Under the pieces are notes generated by a model. That model was not told where the DNA came from and did not search any database. It saw nothing but the letters and a program-made list of their open reading frames with translations. Position numbers and translations under genes: made by a program. A DNA stretch of 64,000 nucleotides from Bacteroidota bacterium (lineage in GTDB: Bacteria; Bacteroidota; Bacteroidia; Chitinophagales; Chitinophagaceae). Positions within the stretch are counted from its first letter, which is position 1; the number at the start of each line of letters is the position of its first letter. This document shows positions 29,244-38,908 of the stretch, in pieces. The DNA is taken from positions 1 to 64,000 of the forward strand of contig JADJZY010000006.1 of NCBI GenBank assembly GCA_016715505.1, given 5' to 3'.

Positions 29244-30033
29244 TCAAAAAATATTTTTACGGTTTGGTAAATCAGGTCACGGTCGCCTTGTTCGCGAAAT
29301 CCCAATAAATTAGCTCCATGACCTTTACGAATGGCTATTTCCAAATGCCCTGATGTATTAAAAATGCCAGCACTCCACCATCACGCACATCCTGATAACT
29401 GGTATGAATTTGGGATATTTCATCGTGTTTCATAAACCGGATTTTAAACTTGCGACCGGCAGCCATTTCTTCAAATTGTTTTTGACGGATATTCAGAATC
29501 ACATTTCCATATGGATCAATGTATAATACTTGTACCTCCACAATATGCCCATTCATCACTGGCTGTGCGGCATGTAACACTTTAATTTCATCTACGCCTG
29601 TAGGGATTAATCCTTCGCGGTTGCCATGAATCAGTAAAGCGGTATGTGCCAGGAAGGCCTCGCATACATGCAAATAATCGTATTGTGGAAGGGTTTCATC
29701 TAAACGAAAAATTTGCACAGGTTTATCATCAAAGAGCAACGTGATAAAACCATTATTCGCACAAAAAATATGTTGGCCATTTTCATACACGTATAACAGA
29801 TGACGGGCCGCATCACTATGCAGGTCATTGAGTAAAAAATGAAAACTGCCTTTCGGGAGATGAATATAAGCACTGCGAAATAAATAAGCAGCCTGATGTA
29901 ATTGAAAAGGTTTCAGCGAATGAGAAATATCTACCAATTGAATCTCCGGAAAAACCGAAAGAATCTTACCCTTCACACTGCTGCTGTAATGACTTTGATA
30001 ACCAAAATCAGAGGTGAGGGTAAGCGTTAGCAT
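29240..30033 (-). CDS. SAM hydrolase/halogenase-fold protein (DUF62), one frameshift
   Basis: MLTLTLTSDFGYQSHYSSSVKG is the N-terminal DUF62 signature (catalytic Asp). HLPKGSFHFLLNDLHSD, FCANNGFITLLF and VLYIDPYGNVILNI are also typical. The family hydrolyses S-adenosylmethionine to adenosine and methionine or, rarely, halogenates it. The frame breaks in an A/T run near 29355-29365. The continuation NTSGHLEIAIRKGHGANLLG closes the C-terminal beta domain and ends on a TGA overlapping the next ATG. About 263 residues. A TATTTTTG element (30038-30045) sits immediately upstream, so the message may have almost no leader. Confidence 0.85.
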
Positions 30034-30098
30034 GCAACAAAAATAATACCGTTTAACCGAAAGTGCATGAAATCTATTGGGGTTTCAGTAAAGCTGAA

Positions 30099-31630
30099 TT
30101 ATTGGTTGACTGGCTGCCCGAATTCATGCATCTGCAAAATTTCCTCTAAAAATTTTCGGTCATTGCTTAGGCGGGGAATTTTATGTTGCCCACCTAGTTT
30201 TCCTTTGCTTTTCAACCAATGGTTAAAAGTGCCGGATGGCAAAACATTTAAGCGGGGCATACTCAGGGCCATGTTTTTATAACGTTTGGCTTCATAATCC
30301 GAATTGATTTCCTGCAAACGCTTATCCAGTATTTCAGTAAACAACGTCAAATCTGATGGGGCCTGATCAAACTCAATCGCCCATTCATGTCCGCCATTTC
30401 CTTGATCCGAAAAATAAATCGGCGCAGCTGTATAATCACTCACCACAGCCCCCGTTTGTTTGCAGGCCTGTGCAACCGCAGCATCGGCATTGTCTACAAT
30501 AACTTCTTCGCCAAAAGCATTGATAAAATGTTTGAGTCGACCTGTCACCCGAATTCGATAAGGATTCAGTGAAACAAATTGAATGGTATCGCCAACAATG
30601 TATCGCCACAATCCGGAGTTGGTACTCACCACCAAAGCATAGTTCACACCTAGGGCGACTTCTTCCAATTGCAAGGTCTCTGGATGGGCTTGCCCGTACT
30701 CTGACATGGGCATAAACTCATAAAAAATACCATGGTTCAAAAACAGCAACATACCGTCCCGACCAATAATATCCTGCGCCGCAAAAATCCTTCCGAAGCA
30801 TTATACGTTTCCAGATAATGCATGTTTTCACCGGGTATCAGATGTTTAAATTGCTGCTCGTAAGGTTTAAAATTGACGCCCCCATGCATATACAATTCCA
30901 GGTTGGGCCAAATATCATGCAAGTTGTTTTTACCACTTATTTCAAAAATCCGTTTGATTAAAACAATGGTCCAGGTAGGTACGCCGGCAATCATGGTCAC
31001 ATCTTCCTTCATCGTACTCAGGGCCATGCGTTCAATTTTTTCTTCCCACTCTTGCATCAATGCAATCTCCAAATCGGGCGTACGAATCAATTGGGTAAAA
31101 TAGCTCATGTTTTGAATCATCACGGCCGACAAATCACCGTAATATGAATCCGCATTCAATTGATTGACCTGATGGCTGCCGCCCAAGGTGAGGCACTTAC
31201 CGCTGAGTATGCCCGAACGGGGAAAATTGTGGTAGTATAAAGCCAAAACATCCTTCGCCGATTTGTAATGGCATTCTTCCAACGATTCATTACTTACAGG
31301 TATAAACTTGCTTTTATCGGAAGTTGTTCCACTCGATTTGGCAAACCAGGTTACCGGCGAATTCCACAACACATTTTGGTGTCCCTCCATCATGCGGTTG
31401 ATGTATGGCTTGATATCGTCATATTCATGCACCGGCACTTGTTGTTTAAACTCCTTAAAATGATTGATACTGCTAAAGCCGTATTTTTTCCCAAATTCCG
31501 TAAACTGCCCACTGTGGACAAGTGAATTAAAGACCATTATTTGGGTGCCTTCCGGATTCAGCAAAAAATTGTCGATGGCACTCCAGCGCAACTTCAGCAA
31601 TCCTTTAAAGGCCGGGTTTAAAATTTTCAT
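30099..31630 (-). CDS. GH3 auxin-responsive-promoter family protein (acyl-adenylating), one frameshift
   Basis: About 510 residues. TWFAKSSGTTSDKSKFIPVS is the ATP-binding phosphate loop, MHGGVNFKPYEQQF and ETYNASEGFFA the adenylate-binding motifs, and the C-terminal half has GLWRYIVGDTIQFVS. Plant GH3 enzymes join amino acids to plant hormones; bacterial members are common in Bacteroidota with unknown substrates. An A run at 30783-30787 is one short, splitting the gene. The start MKILNPAFKGLLKLRW at 31630 is the family N-terminus; the open stretch further upstream to 31891 runs through a repeat-like element and is not part of the gene. Confidence 0.85.
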
Positions 31631-31756
31631 ACGAATAATACCACAGCAAGGAGGTAAAAATACCCTAATTGCTTCAATAATGAAAGCCCCGCAGTGAATT
31701 GTGGGTATTTTATAGAATGTTATAATCTCTTGAGTGAAGAACGTCTTATTTTTTTT

Positions 31757-31860
31757 GGGCGTATCCCCGGCTTTGGGGCCGGGGTCGGGCTTTACGCTCA
31801 TATGCCCTTTGCTGCGCCGGGCATACCGCTGCAATCCCTTACGCGGGCGCCCTGCTTCCA
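31757..31860. repeat. GC-rich structured intergenic element
   Basis: About 104 bases, much richer in GC than the flanks. It holds three dyads: CCCCGGC...GCCGGGG (31765-31784), TATGCCC...GGGCATA (31801-31825) and GGGCGCCC (31845-31852). The phrases CGGGCTTTACGCTCAT and CCGCTGCAATCCCTTACGC recall repeats I have seen between genes in many Bacteroidota genomes. It lies between the divergent GH3 and purN genes. Function unknown. Confidence 0.6.
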
Positions 31861-31926
31861 ATGATATCTCAGTGCTTAAGTCGGAAGGCATTCCTGCAAA
31901 ATAGATATTTAGGAAATTTTCTGACT

Positions 31927-31934
31927 TATTTTTG
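31927..31934 (+). promoter_or_regulatory. Possible -7 element of purN
   Basis: TATTTTTG, 20 bases before the ATG. No strong TTTG at the normal spacing. Confidence 0.45.
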
Positions 31935-31954
31935 AAGTCTTCAACAAGGCCCGA

Positions 31955-32518
31955 ATGAAAAATATTATCCTCTTTGCTTCAGGTGGTGGCAGCAATGTCA
32001 AAGCCATCTTACAATATTTTGCCGATCAGCCCACTTGTTCTTTTCCGCTTGTTGTTACCAATAATGCCAAAGCGGGTGTCATAGAGGTCGCTCGTTCATT
32101 TGGTGTAGACGTGGCCATCATTACCCGTGAAATTTTTGAGGAGCCCGTTTTCCTGGATACGCTCGATTTTTTTAAGCCGGATTTATTGGTGTTGGCGGGT
32201 TTTTTATGGAAGCTTCCGGAGTATTTAGTAAAAAATTATCCCAATCAAATCATCAACATACACCCATCATTGCTGCCGGCTTTTGGGGGCAAAGGGATGT
32301 ATGGACATCATGTTCACGAAGCCGTCATTCAGGCCCGGGCGCAAAAGAGTGGTATTACCATCCATATGGTGAATGAGGAGTATGATAAAGGGCGTATTCT
32401 TTTGCAAAAGGAAGTGGAAGTCTTACCCGATGATAGCCCCGAAAGCCTGGCGGCCAAGGTGTTAAAACTCGAACATCTCTGGTTTCCCCGGGTGATTGAG
32501 AGTTTAATCAAGGTTTAA
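31955..32518 (+). CDS. purN: Phosphoribosylglycinamide formyltransferase
   Basis: Transfers formyl from 10-formyl-THF to GAR in purine synthesis. 187 residues, intact. MKNIILFASGGGSNVKAIL is the phosphate-binding start. NIHPSLLPAFGGKGMYG carries the catalytic Asn and His, and NEEYDKGRIL the catalytic Asp. Stands alone, divergent from the GH3 gene, with the GC-rich element in the shared upstream region. Confidence 0.95.
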   Translation: MKNIILFASGGGSNVKAILQYFADQPTCSFPLVVTNNAKAGVIEVARSFGVDVAIITREIFEEPVFLDTLDFFKPDLLVLAGFLWKLPEYLVKNYPNQIINIHPSLLPAFGGKGMYGHHVHEAVIQARAQKSGITIHMVNEEYDKGRILLQKEVEVLPDDSPESLAAKVLKLEHLWFPRVIESLIKV

Positions 32519-32616
32519 TGCCGCAGCCCCCAAAACCAAAGCTGCTCCCGGTTCTCGCATCAATTCCCTGTCAAAATTTTATAGATGCAGGGGTCTTAAA
32601 AAGACTTTTTAAATTG

Positions 32617-32636
32617 TATGTTTAAACATATATTTG
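32617..32636 (+). promoter_or_regulatory. Perfect 14-bp palindrome overlapping a -7 element
   Basis: TATGTTTAAACATA (32617-32630) is a perfect inverted repeat. Its last two bases begin TATATTTG (32629-32636), a fit to TAnnTTTG, 18 bases before the ATG of the SnoaL-like gene. A dimeric repressor bound here would block the polymerase. No regulator gene is adjacent. Confidence 0.55.
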
Positions 32637-32653
32637 CATCAAATTTATTTAAC

Positions 32654-33007
32654 ATGACATACAAACAAAAATCTCAAGCCCTGCACGATATGATTTTTTC
32701 AGGGCAACTCATGGAAGCTTTCGAAAAATATTATCATGCCGATGTGGTGATGCAGGAAATCGGTGAAGAACCCCGTGTAGGAAAGGATGCCAATCGGGCT
32801 TACGAACAAAAATTTTTATCGATGGTGAAAGCCGTTCATGGCGCGGGTATCACAGCTATGGCTTCTGATGAAGAAACCGGTGTAGTGATGATTGAAAACT
32901 GGATGGATGTCACATTTCAGGACGACAGTCGGGTTAAATTAAGTCAGGTGAGTGTTCAAAAATGGGATGGTGATCAGATCATTGCTGAAACCTTTTACCA
33001 TAAATAA
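32654..33007 (+). CDS. SnoaL-like (NTF2-fold) protein
   Basis: 117 residues. MTYKQKSQALHDMIFSGQLMEAFEKYYHADVVM is the cone-shaped NTF2/SnoaL start, and VQKWDGDQIIAETFYHK the usual end strand and tail. Some members are polyketide cyclases, but most stand-alone ones have no known role. An upstream extension is open to 32618 but would include the palindrome; the ATG at 32654 is the natural start. It is probably regulated through the palindromic site and ends at a strong terminator. Confidence 0.7.
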   Translation: MTYKQKSQALHDMIFSGQLMEAFEKYYHADVVMQEIGEEPRVGKDANRAYEQKFLSMVKAVHGAGITAMASDEETGVVMIENWMDVTFQDDSRVKLSQVSVQKWDGDQIIAETFYHK

Positions 33008-33052
33008 AAATTTGGTTTGCACCCGTCAACAAAACTCCTCATCAAATCGCTC

Positions 33053-33080
33053 AGGCTATCCTTACCGGATAGCCTTTTTT
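33053..33080. terminator. Bidirectional terminator between SnoaL-like and EamA genes
   Basis: AGGCTATCC, loop TTACC, GGATAGCCT: perfect 9-bp stem followed by T. The last codons of the minus-strand EamA gene form part of the stem. Confidence 0.88.
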
Positions 33081-33955
33081 CGGCCTACTAAGTACACCCC
33101 AGTAAAAATGAGCAGGCCGGCTAAAATTTTAAACCAATCAAGGCTTTCATGCAAAAACAGAATAGCGATTAGAGAGGCAAACAGTGGTTGTAAATAAATA
33201 TAAGCACCTGCAACTGAAGGACTCAAAATACGCAGTGCATAAATATTCCACAGGTAAGTAAAAAAGGTAACTGCAATAACAATAAAAGCCAATGCAGCGA
33301 AGTCGGGCCATTTAAATGCCGTCCATTCTACCCGAAGTAAGTCAGGCAATCCTACCGGAACCACAAACATCAATCCCATTAAAAACACCCATCGAATCAC
33401 CACAATAGGACGATATTTATGCATCAGAGGTTTTACGATAATCAGGTAGATGGCATAAGATGTGGCGTTTAAAAACACCAATAAATCGCCCAATAAAGGA
33501 TTACTCGCTATCTGATCTTTTGCGCCAAATAATATCAGCATCAAGGCGCCCGAAACACCCAAACTCAATCCCAATACGCGCCACCAGGGGAAATGCTCGC
33601 GCAAGAGAAAGGCCGAAAAAATACTCACCAAAATGGGTGTTGATAACATCATCAATGAAGCCTGAATGGGTGAGGTTAAATTCAAGCCCATAAAAAATAA
33701 CATCTGGTTACTGGCCACTCCAAAAAATGCGCAGGCCAGTAATCGCAACCAGTCTTTTTTATCAATGGTTTGCCGGAACTCTTTCCCTCCAAAAAATGAA
33801 AACCAGAAAAGTAGGGTGGCTGAAAGAACACGAATCAAAATAAAGCCATTGGGTTCAATCAGTCGGGGCATAATGGTTTTGGCCACCGAAAATCCTGCGC
33901 CATAAAAAAGATTGGCACCTAATAAGGCTAGATGGGCGCTTGTTCTTGCATGCAT
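33062..33955 (-). CDS. EamA/DMT-family permease
   Basis: 297 residues with ten hydrophobic segments in two halves (two EamA domains). ANLFYGAGFSVAKTIMPRL starts the first, and MLFFMGLNLTSPIQASLMMLSTPILVSI and ALRILSPSVAGAYIYLQPLFASLIAILF are the repeated family motif. Drug/metabolite transporter superfamily; the substrate (often amino acids or metabolites, outward) cannot be read from sequence. Convergent with the SnoaL-like gene, sharing its terminator. Confidence 0.9.
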   Translation of the reverse strand: MHARTSAHLALLGANLFYGAGFSVAKTIMPRLIEPNGFILIRVLSATLLFWFSFFGGKEFRQTIDKKDWLRLLACAFFGVASNQMLFFMGLNLTSPIQASLMMLSTPILVSIFSAFLLREHFPWWRVLGLSLGVSGALMLILFGAKDQIASNPLLGDLLVFLNATSYAIYLIIVKPLMHKYRPIVVIRWVFLMGLMFVVPVGLPDLLRVEWTAFKWPDFAALAFIVIAVTFFTYLWNIYALRILSPSVAGAYIYLQPLFASLIAILFLHESLDWFKILAGLLIFTGVYLVGRKKAIR

Positions 33956-34144
33956 GGCCCGCGAAGATAAAAGGTATTTGCAATGAAATAAATGGATAAG
34001 TCAAATTCACGATAGTCACATGAATTGTAGTGGCCTCTATTTCAAGTTCATGCAAAAACTTCTCCACAACTGTGTATTTCTAATTCCGGCCAATAACATC
34101 GCACAAATTACATTTACTCATTCAGTAAAAACGACAGGACCATT

Positions 34145-34864
34145 ATGACGATTGAACAACTCATGCTACATAGCGAAGCACTCATTTTTGCTTCAGACCG
34201 CCCGATGACGGCTATTGAAATTGAACAACTTTTAAAAGATGCGCTCGATGAGGAGGCTACACCGGATTTTACCTTACTGCCAACTGCGCTGGAGGCCATT
34301 GTAGATAAATATGCCTCCGATTTTTATCCTTTTGAAGTTAAACAAATTGGTGGTGGATATCAGTTTCTGAGTAAAAAAGAATTCTATCCTTCACTGGCGA
34401 AACTCAATGGGGAAAAATACACCAAACGTTTGTCGACAGCGGCCATGGAAACCCTTGCCATCATCGCTTATAAACAACCCATCACCAAAGGGGAAATTGA
34501 ACATATTCGTGGGGTGAATTCCGATTATTCCGTACAAAAATTGTTGGAGAAGGAATTGATTGTCATTTCCGGTCGTATGGAAGAAATGGTTGGCAAACCA
34601 CTCACGTATTCAACCAGTAAATCCTTCATGGACTATTTGGGTCTCAATAGCCTGGATGAATTACCTAAATTAAAGGAAATCATCGAAACCGAATCCATTG
34701 CTCCAACCAATGCTTCGGAAGCGATGCCTGATAGCAACACGCAATTGGTTGTTGGAGAGGACGGTGAACTCAAAGAAATATCAACTGAACCACAAGAAGA
34801 GGTTCATCAGGAAGTAGCGAGAAGTGCAGAAGAGAACCCAGGCGCTTCTGAAACAAATCAATAG
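34145..34864 (+). CDS. scpB: Segregation and condensation protein ScpB
   Basis: 239 residues. Two winged-helix domains: LMLHSEALIFASDRPMTAIE at the start and MAMETLAIIAYKQPITKGEI-type core (STAAMETLAIIAYKQPITKG), then IRGVNSDYSVQKLLEKELI. ScpB binds ScpA and SMC for chromosome condensation. The last 55 residues are an acidic, low-complexity tail (EPQEEVHQEVARSAEENPG), longer than in most homologues. No scpA or smc is next to it here. Confidence 0.92.
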   Translation: MTIEQLMLHSEALIFASDRPMTAIEIEQLLKDALDEEATPDFTLLPTALEAIVDKYASDFYPFEVKQIGGGYQFLSKKEFYPSLAKLNGEKYTKRLSTAAMETLAIIAYKQPITKGEIEHIRGVNSDYSVQKLLEKELIVISGRMEEMVGKPLTYSTSKSFMDYLGLNSLDELPKLKEIIETESIAPTNASEAMPDSNTQLVVGEDGELKEISTEPQEEVHQEVARSAEENPGASETNQ

Positions 34865-34913
34865 GTCTTACTCATCCATTCCCATATTCCGGTTTTCCCG
34901 GAAGATATTAAAA

Positions 34914-34936
34914 GGCAGCATCCGCTGTCTTTTTTT
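34914..34936 (+). terminator. Terminator of scpB
   Basis: GGCAGC, loop ATCC, GCTGTC (one wobble) followed by seven T, 50 bases past the stop. Confidence 0.8.
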
Positions 34937-35668
34937 GTGTATGCATAAATACAAATTATGGACTCCTGAAATTATTGAGCCTTTAAAAACGTATTTTACG
35001 TATTGTAAGTTTGTTTATTCTCAAAACAGATCCTGGAATAATACCAATTCATTGTTGAGCCTATACACAAGAAAACACCATCTAACTATTGATATTAGAC
35101 ATAAATAATATCATATCATTGCCATATTCGGGCCCTTTGCTCTAAGGGCGTTAAGAAAAATTTGAAATCGGGCGCAGCTTGCTTCCGGCTGTTCGAAGCC
35201 GAAGCCAAAGCGAAGGCAAGTTTCGGAAGTAGGCCGCTCGATGGATTTTTAGCCCAAAGACAACAGCTAATTTGGCTCCACCTTGTTTTAAGACAAAAGG
35301 TGGAAAACAAGACGGACTTAGGAACCCACGGTCTGACTTAAGTCCCTGATAAATACAAGCGATTGTGAAAGCAAATACTATATCATATATTTAATTACAA
35401 CTTGTTACAGCAAGTTAGAGAGATTATAAATATTCTTTAGGTCCAATGTTTCGCTTCACCCAATTGTACGTTGAATATTTTTACATCAGTATAAATCTGA
35501 TAAAATGATAAAACAGTTTTGACTATTTTATCATTAAAATTAGGACAACACGACACAAGGTGAAATGCTTAATGGCACAAAAAAAATCCGCATGATGCGG
35601 ATTCTTTTTAAATATCAGAAATTTATTAGCAAGGTCATCTTGTTTTTTCAAACCATGCTGTTTAAATT
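34937..35668. other. Long gene-free stretch with a GC-rich structured element
   Basis: About 730 bases without a supported gene; open frames here are short and unlike proteins. The middle (35115-35305) is GC-rich and structured and is listed separately; the rest is AT-rich. Confidence 0.5.
35115..35305. repeat. Second GC-rich structured intergenic element
   Basis: Several dyads: GCCCTT...AAGGGC, CGGCT...AGCCG, and CCACCTT...AAGGTGG (35278-35303). The composition stands out from the flanks as at 31757-31860, but the two sequences do not align simply. Confidence 0.4.
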
Positions 35669-36482
35669 TTATTTGTTGACACCATCTTTTAATTCACTGT
35701 CTTTAGTCAACACCAAATACTCATCGGCATCTTTAATACGTAACCATTTTTTGTACTGATCATCATCCAATGTTTCGCGAAGGCGTTTATCACGAAGCAT
35801 ATAACAGTTTTTCAGTTGATAGTTTTTTTCCAGATTACTCAGGTTTTTATTTTGAATAATAGCATCTACATCACGACTACATTCTGTGCAAATTCCTTTG
35901 AACACCGGGCGCTGAATTTTGGCCAAATCCAAATCATCACAAAGAACATCCAAATTGGTATAACGCTTCTTTACGTAAGTTGTTTTATACTCATTCTCGG
36001 CTGAAGTCATTTTAACTTCACGGGCATTTTTAGGGGCACTTTTTACACGACGAGGTGCGCGTGGGGCAGGCGGTGGTGGTGGTGGGGCTTCAACAGGTGC
36101 CGGAGGGGGTGTTGAAGGTCCGGTATAATAACGATCGTATACCGTAAGTAGTTGGGTATGATTTTGTTCTGGGTTCGCGACGTGGACGAGCAGGCGCTGC
36201 TTCTTCTTGTCTTTCTTCTCTTTCAATGACTCGCTTTTCGTTGGTGTATTTATTTTCGGATTCATTGCGACGAATTTTTACATCATATTCGTCTTCCTTT
36301 TGTTTTTCATCCACTTCTTTTTTGTCTTCATCCCGGTAAAAGCCCTGAACATTAAACTCCTCTTCCTGGGTGCTGTTTTGGTAATAGCGGCTCTTTTTGT
36401 TTTTGTTTGTTTGCGCATCAACCTGTTGCCCAAATCCTGCACATACCAAAATAAGCCCAAGTGCAATCAGTTTTTTAGTCAT
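35669..36482 (-). CDS. Proline-rich secreted protein of unknown function (one frameshift)
   Basis: Signal peptide MTKKLIALGLILVCAGFGQQVDAQ, then a charged stretch rich in K, E and R (DEDKKEVDEKQKEDEYDVK). A proline run (STPPPAPVEAPPPPPPAP) follows, then a C-terminal part with four cysteines (LCDDL, GICTEC, KNCYML) and the repeated phrase YKKWLRIKDADEYLVL. A frameshift lies near 36160-36190 in an A-rich run; both halves run in the same direction. About 270 residues. I do not recognise a family. The proline-rich linker and signal suggest a periplasmic or surface protein anchored to the wall or another envelope part. It is not GldN, despite lying near gldJ. Confidence 0.6.
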
Positions 36483-36559
36483 CGTCTGTCGTTTGTTTAG
36501 TTCGGAAAATTAATACAAGTTTTTAAAAATTCGTATTTTGAGCCGTAAAAATAAGAAAA

Positions 36560-37084
36560 ATGTTCCATAAAGAGAGTATTCAATTTTTGAAGAATTTGAA
36601 GAAAAACAACCGTGTTCAGAATGAATCGGGATATTCGCTTTTCCAAGGATAAATCGCCTTACAAAACGCATTTTGGACTGGTTTTCACGCCGGGCAGTAA
36701 AAAAATCGGACTGGCGGGGTTTTACCTGCATATTGAACCCGGGGCTTCCTTTGCCGGAGGTGGTATTTGGATGCCGGAACCTGCACAATTGGCGAAAATC
36801 AGGCAGGAAATCGATTACAATGTGAAAGAATGGGTGGGAATCGTAGAAAAGCCCGCCTTTAAAAAGGTCATGGGCGATTTGGACCAGAGCAATAAATTAA
36901 GTCGACCGCCCAAGGGATACGAAGCTGAGCATCCCGCCATTGAATATTTAAAACTGAAAATTTTGTATGCGGTACTCAAATCCCGGACGCTGTTTTAAGC
37001 GAAAAAGCGCTGTTAAAGGAGACTTTAAAGGCCTTTGATACGATTTTGCCGATGATTACGTTTTTAAACAGGGCCATTTCTTAA
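36560..37084 (+). pseudogene. DUF2461 (TIGR02453) protein gene with an internal deletion and a frameshift
   Basis: The start MFHKESIQFLKNLKKNN and the middle VFRMNRDIRFSKDKSPYKTHFG, GLAGFYLHIEPG, FAGGGIWMPEP belong to DUF2461, whose function is unknown. In normal members roughly 40-45 residues separate KKNN from VFR; here they are absent and the frame changes at the join (about 36610). A further one-base shift near 36985 leads to a short false end. The other frame continues IPDAVLSEKALLKETLKAFD to a stop at 37084, the usual C-terminus. The deletion is larger than the homopolymer errors elsewhere, so this gene may really be broken. Confidence 0.75.
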
Positions 37085-37339
37085 ATCGTAATCTTGGCAG
37101 GATGTTTGAATATGGAGACACTTATAAAGAAGAAAAGCATCAGGTAGTCATAAACAATTGACGGGCAGAGGGGTAATTTTTACTTTTTTAGGCCACTTGA
37201 GTTGTAATTCTGAATGCTTTGTTTTATAATTGTACTTTCTTTTAACGCATCGAAATAAAAAAGTATATTTGCTTTTGTTAAATAAAGATCAATTTAGAAA
37301 TGTGAACGGCCTGATAAGGGGCTTGTGCACAAGTGACAA

Positions 37340-38887
37340 ATGAATAAAATAAATAGTAAACGCATGAAAAGACTTATTGGGTTTAATGGAATGATGTTAA
37401 TGGCCTTGGTCGTTTTAATTTCATCCTGTGGTGGTAAAAAATCAAGCAATTTGGTTTCTTCCAAAACCGGTTGGAATTTCAATGATTCCCGTATGGGCGG
37501 ATTTGATGTACCACGATACGAAGGACAGTATGTTGGTCCGGGTCTCGTGTTCGTTGAAGGTGGTCGTTTCACCATGGGTCAGACGGAAGAAGATTTGACT
37601 TACAAAGACAATAATGTTCCAAAAACGGTTTCAGTTTCTTCTTTCTTTATGGATGAAACAGAAGTTGCAAATATTCATTATCGTGAATATCTGCATTGGA
37701 TTAATCGTGTTTATGGAAATGACTACCCGGATATTTATCAGCGTGCTTTACCGGATACTCAATGCTGGAGAAAAGCTTTGCAGTATAACGAACCTCAGGT
37801 TGAATTTTATTTCCGTCATGCCGCTTATAACTACTATCCGGTTGTGGGTGTATCATGGGAACAAGCAAATAACTATTGTAAATGGCGTACTGACCGTGTG
37901 AATGAATTGATTTTGATTCAAAGAGGTTATTTGAAAAAGAATCCTTTCCAGGTGTCTGAAGATAATTTTAGTACCCGCACTTATGTCGCCGGACAATACG
38001 AAGGTTCCGTAGGTATCAAGAAAAAAGATTTAGATCCTACAGGGATTGGTAAAAGAAATATTCGTTACGAAGATGGTATCCTGACTGCTGATTATCGCCT
38101 ACCCACAGAAGCAGAATGGGAATATGCCGCTTTAGCTTATAAAGGCCGTAATCCTGAGCCGGATACAAAACGTCGTCGTGGGGAAGAAGTTGTTACAGAT
38201 CGTCAGGTTTATCCTTGGGGTGACAATTTATCAACCCGCGAAGGGATGCGCAATGCTTATCAAGGTCAGCAATTGGGTAACTTCCGTCGTGGTTTAGGTG
38301 ATGCGATGGGTGTGGCCGGTGGTTTAAATGATAATGCCGATATTCCTGCCGAAATTTATTCTTACAAACCGAATGCTTATGGTTTATACAATATGGCTGG
38401 TAATGTGAGCGAGTGGGTATTGGATGTTTATCGCCCGAATACACCGATGGATGCTGAGGATTTCCGTCCTTTCCGTGGAAATGTGTTTGATACTTACAAA
38501 ACCCTGGATGATTTTACCCTGGATGAAAAAGACAGTACAGGTAACTTACAAAAACGATTGGTTACACCTGAAGAGTTAGCGAACAAAGATATTCGTTATC
38601 GTGAGCCAAACGTGATTGCCTATTTAGATGGAGATACAACCAGTCAGGTAGCTTATACGTATGATTACGCAAGAACTACTTTAATCAACGATAATGCACA
38701 TGTTTACAAAGGAGGTAGCTGGAGCGATCGTGCGTATTGGTTAAGCCCGGGTACACGTCGTTATATGCAAGCAAATCATAGTAGTTCAACGGTAGGTTTC
38801 CGTTGTTGTATGGACCGATTAGGTAGCCCTTCACTCAAAGGACCTTCCGGTAATCATTTCACAGGAAATAAGAAAAAATCCAGATAA
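37340..38887 (+). CDS. gldJ: Gliding motility lipoprotein GldJ (SUMF1/formylglycine-generating fold)
   Basis: 515 residues, intact. Lipobox LVVLISSCGG with the cysteine at residue 30; VFVEGGRFTMGQ, FFMDETEVANIHYREYLHWI, ALPDTQCWRKALQYNEP, YPVVGVSWEQANNYCKWRTDR, YRLPTEAEWEYAAL and a closing STVGFRCCMDR. These follow GldJ closely, and GldJ is usually encoded next to murF, as here. GldJ stabilises the gliding and type IX secretion apparatus; the fold is that of sulfatase-modifying enzymes, used structurally. GldK, a relative, is less likely because no gldLMN follows. The gene has its own terminator. Confidence 0.92.
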   Translation: MNKINSKRMKRLIGFNGMMLMALVVLISSCGGKKSSNLVSSKTGWNFNDSRMGGFDVPRYEGQYVGPGLVFVEGGRFTMGQTEEDLTYKDNNVPKTVSVSSFFMDETEVANIHYREYLHWINRVYGNDYPDIYQRALPDTQCWRKALQYNEPQVEFYFRHAAYNYYPVVGVSWEQANNYCKWRTDRVNELILIQRGYLKKNPFQVSEDNFSTRTYVAGQYEGSVGIKKKDLDPTGIGKRNIRYEDGILTADYRLPTEAEWEYAALAYKGRNPEPDTKRRRGEEVVTDRQVYPWGDNLSTREGMRNAYQGQQLGNFRRGLGDAMGVAGGLNDNADIPAEIYSYKPNAYGLYNMAGNVSEWVLDVYRPNTPMDAEDFRPFRGNVFDTYKTLDDFTLDEKDSTGNLQKRLVTPEELANKDIRYREPNVIAYLDGDTTSQVAYTYDYARTTLINDNAHVYKGGSWSDRAYWLSPGTRRYMQANHSSSTVGFRCCMDRLGSPSLKGPSGNHFTGNKKKSR

Positions 38888-38908
38888 TAAAATCTGAATC
38901 ATATTTAA

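Noticed and set aside
31631..31891. N-terminal extension of the GH3 protein
   Set aside because: The open stretch runs through the GC-rich repeat element and the standard N-terminus starts at 31630.
35669..36482. GldN/PorN candidate near gldJ
   Set aside because: It has a signal peptide and basic stretches, but the sequence does not follow GldN and the proline-rich linker is foreign to it.
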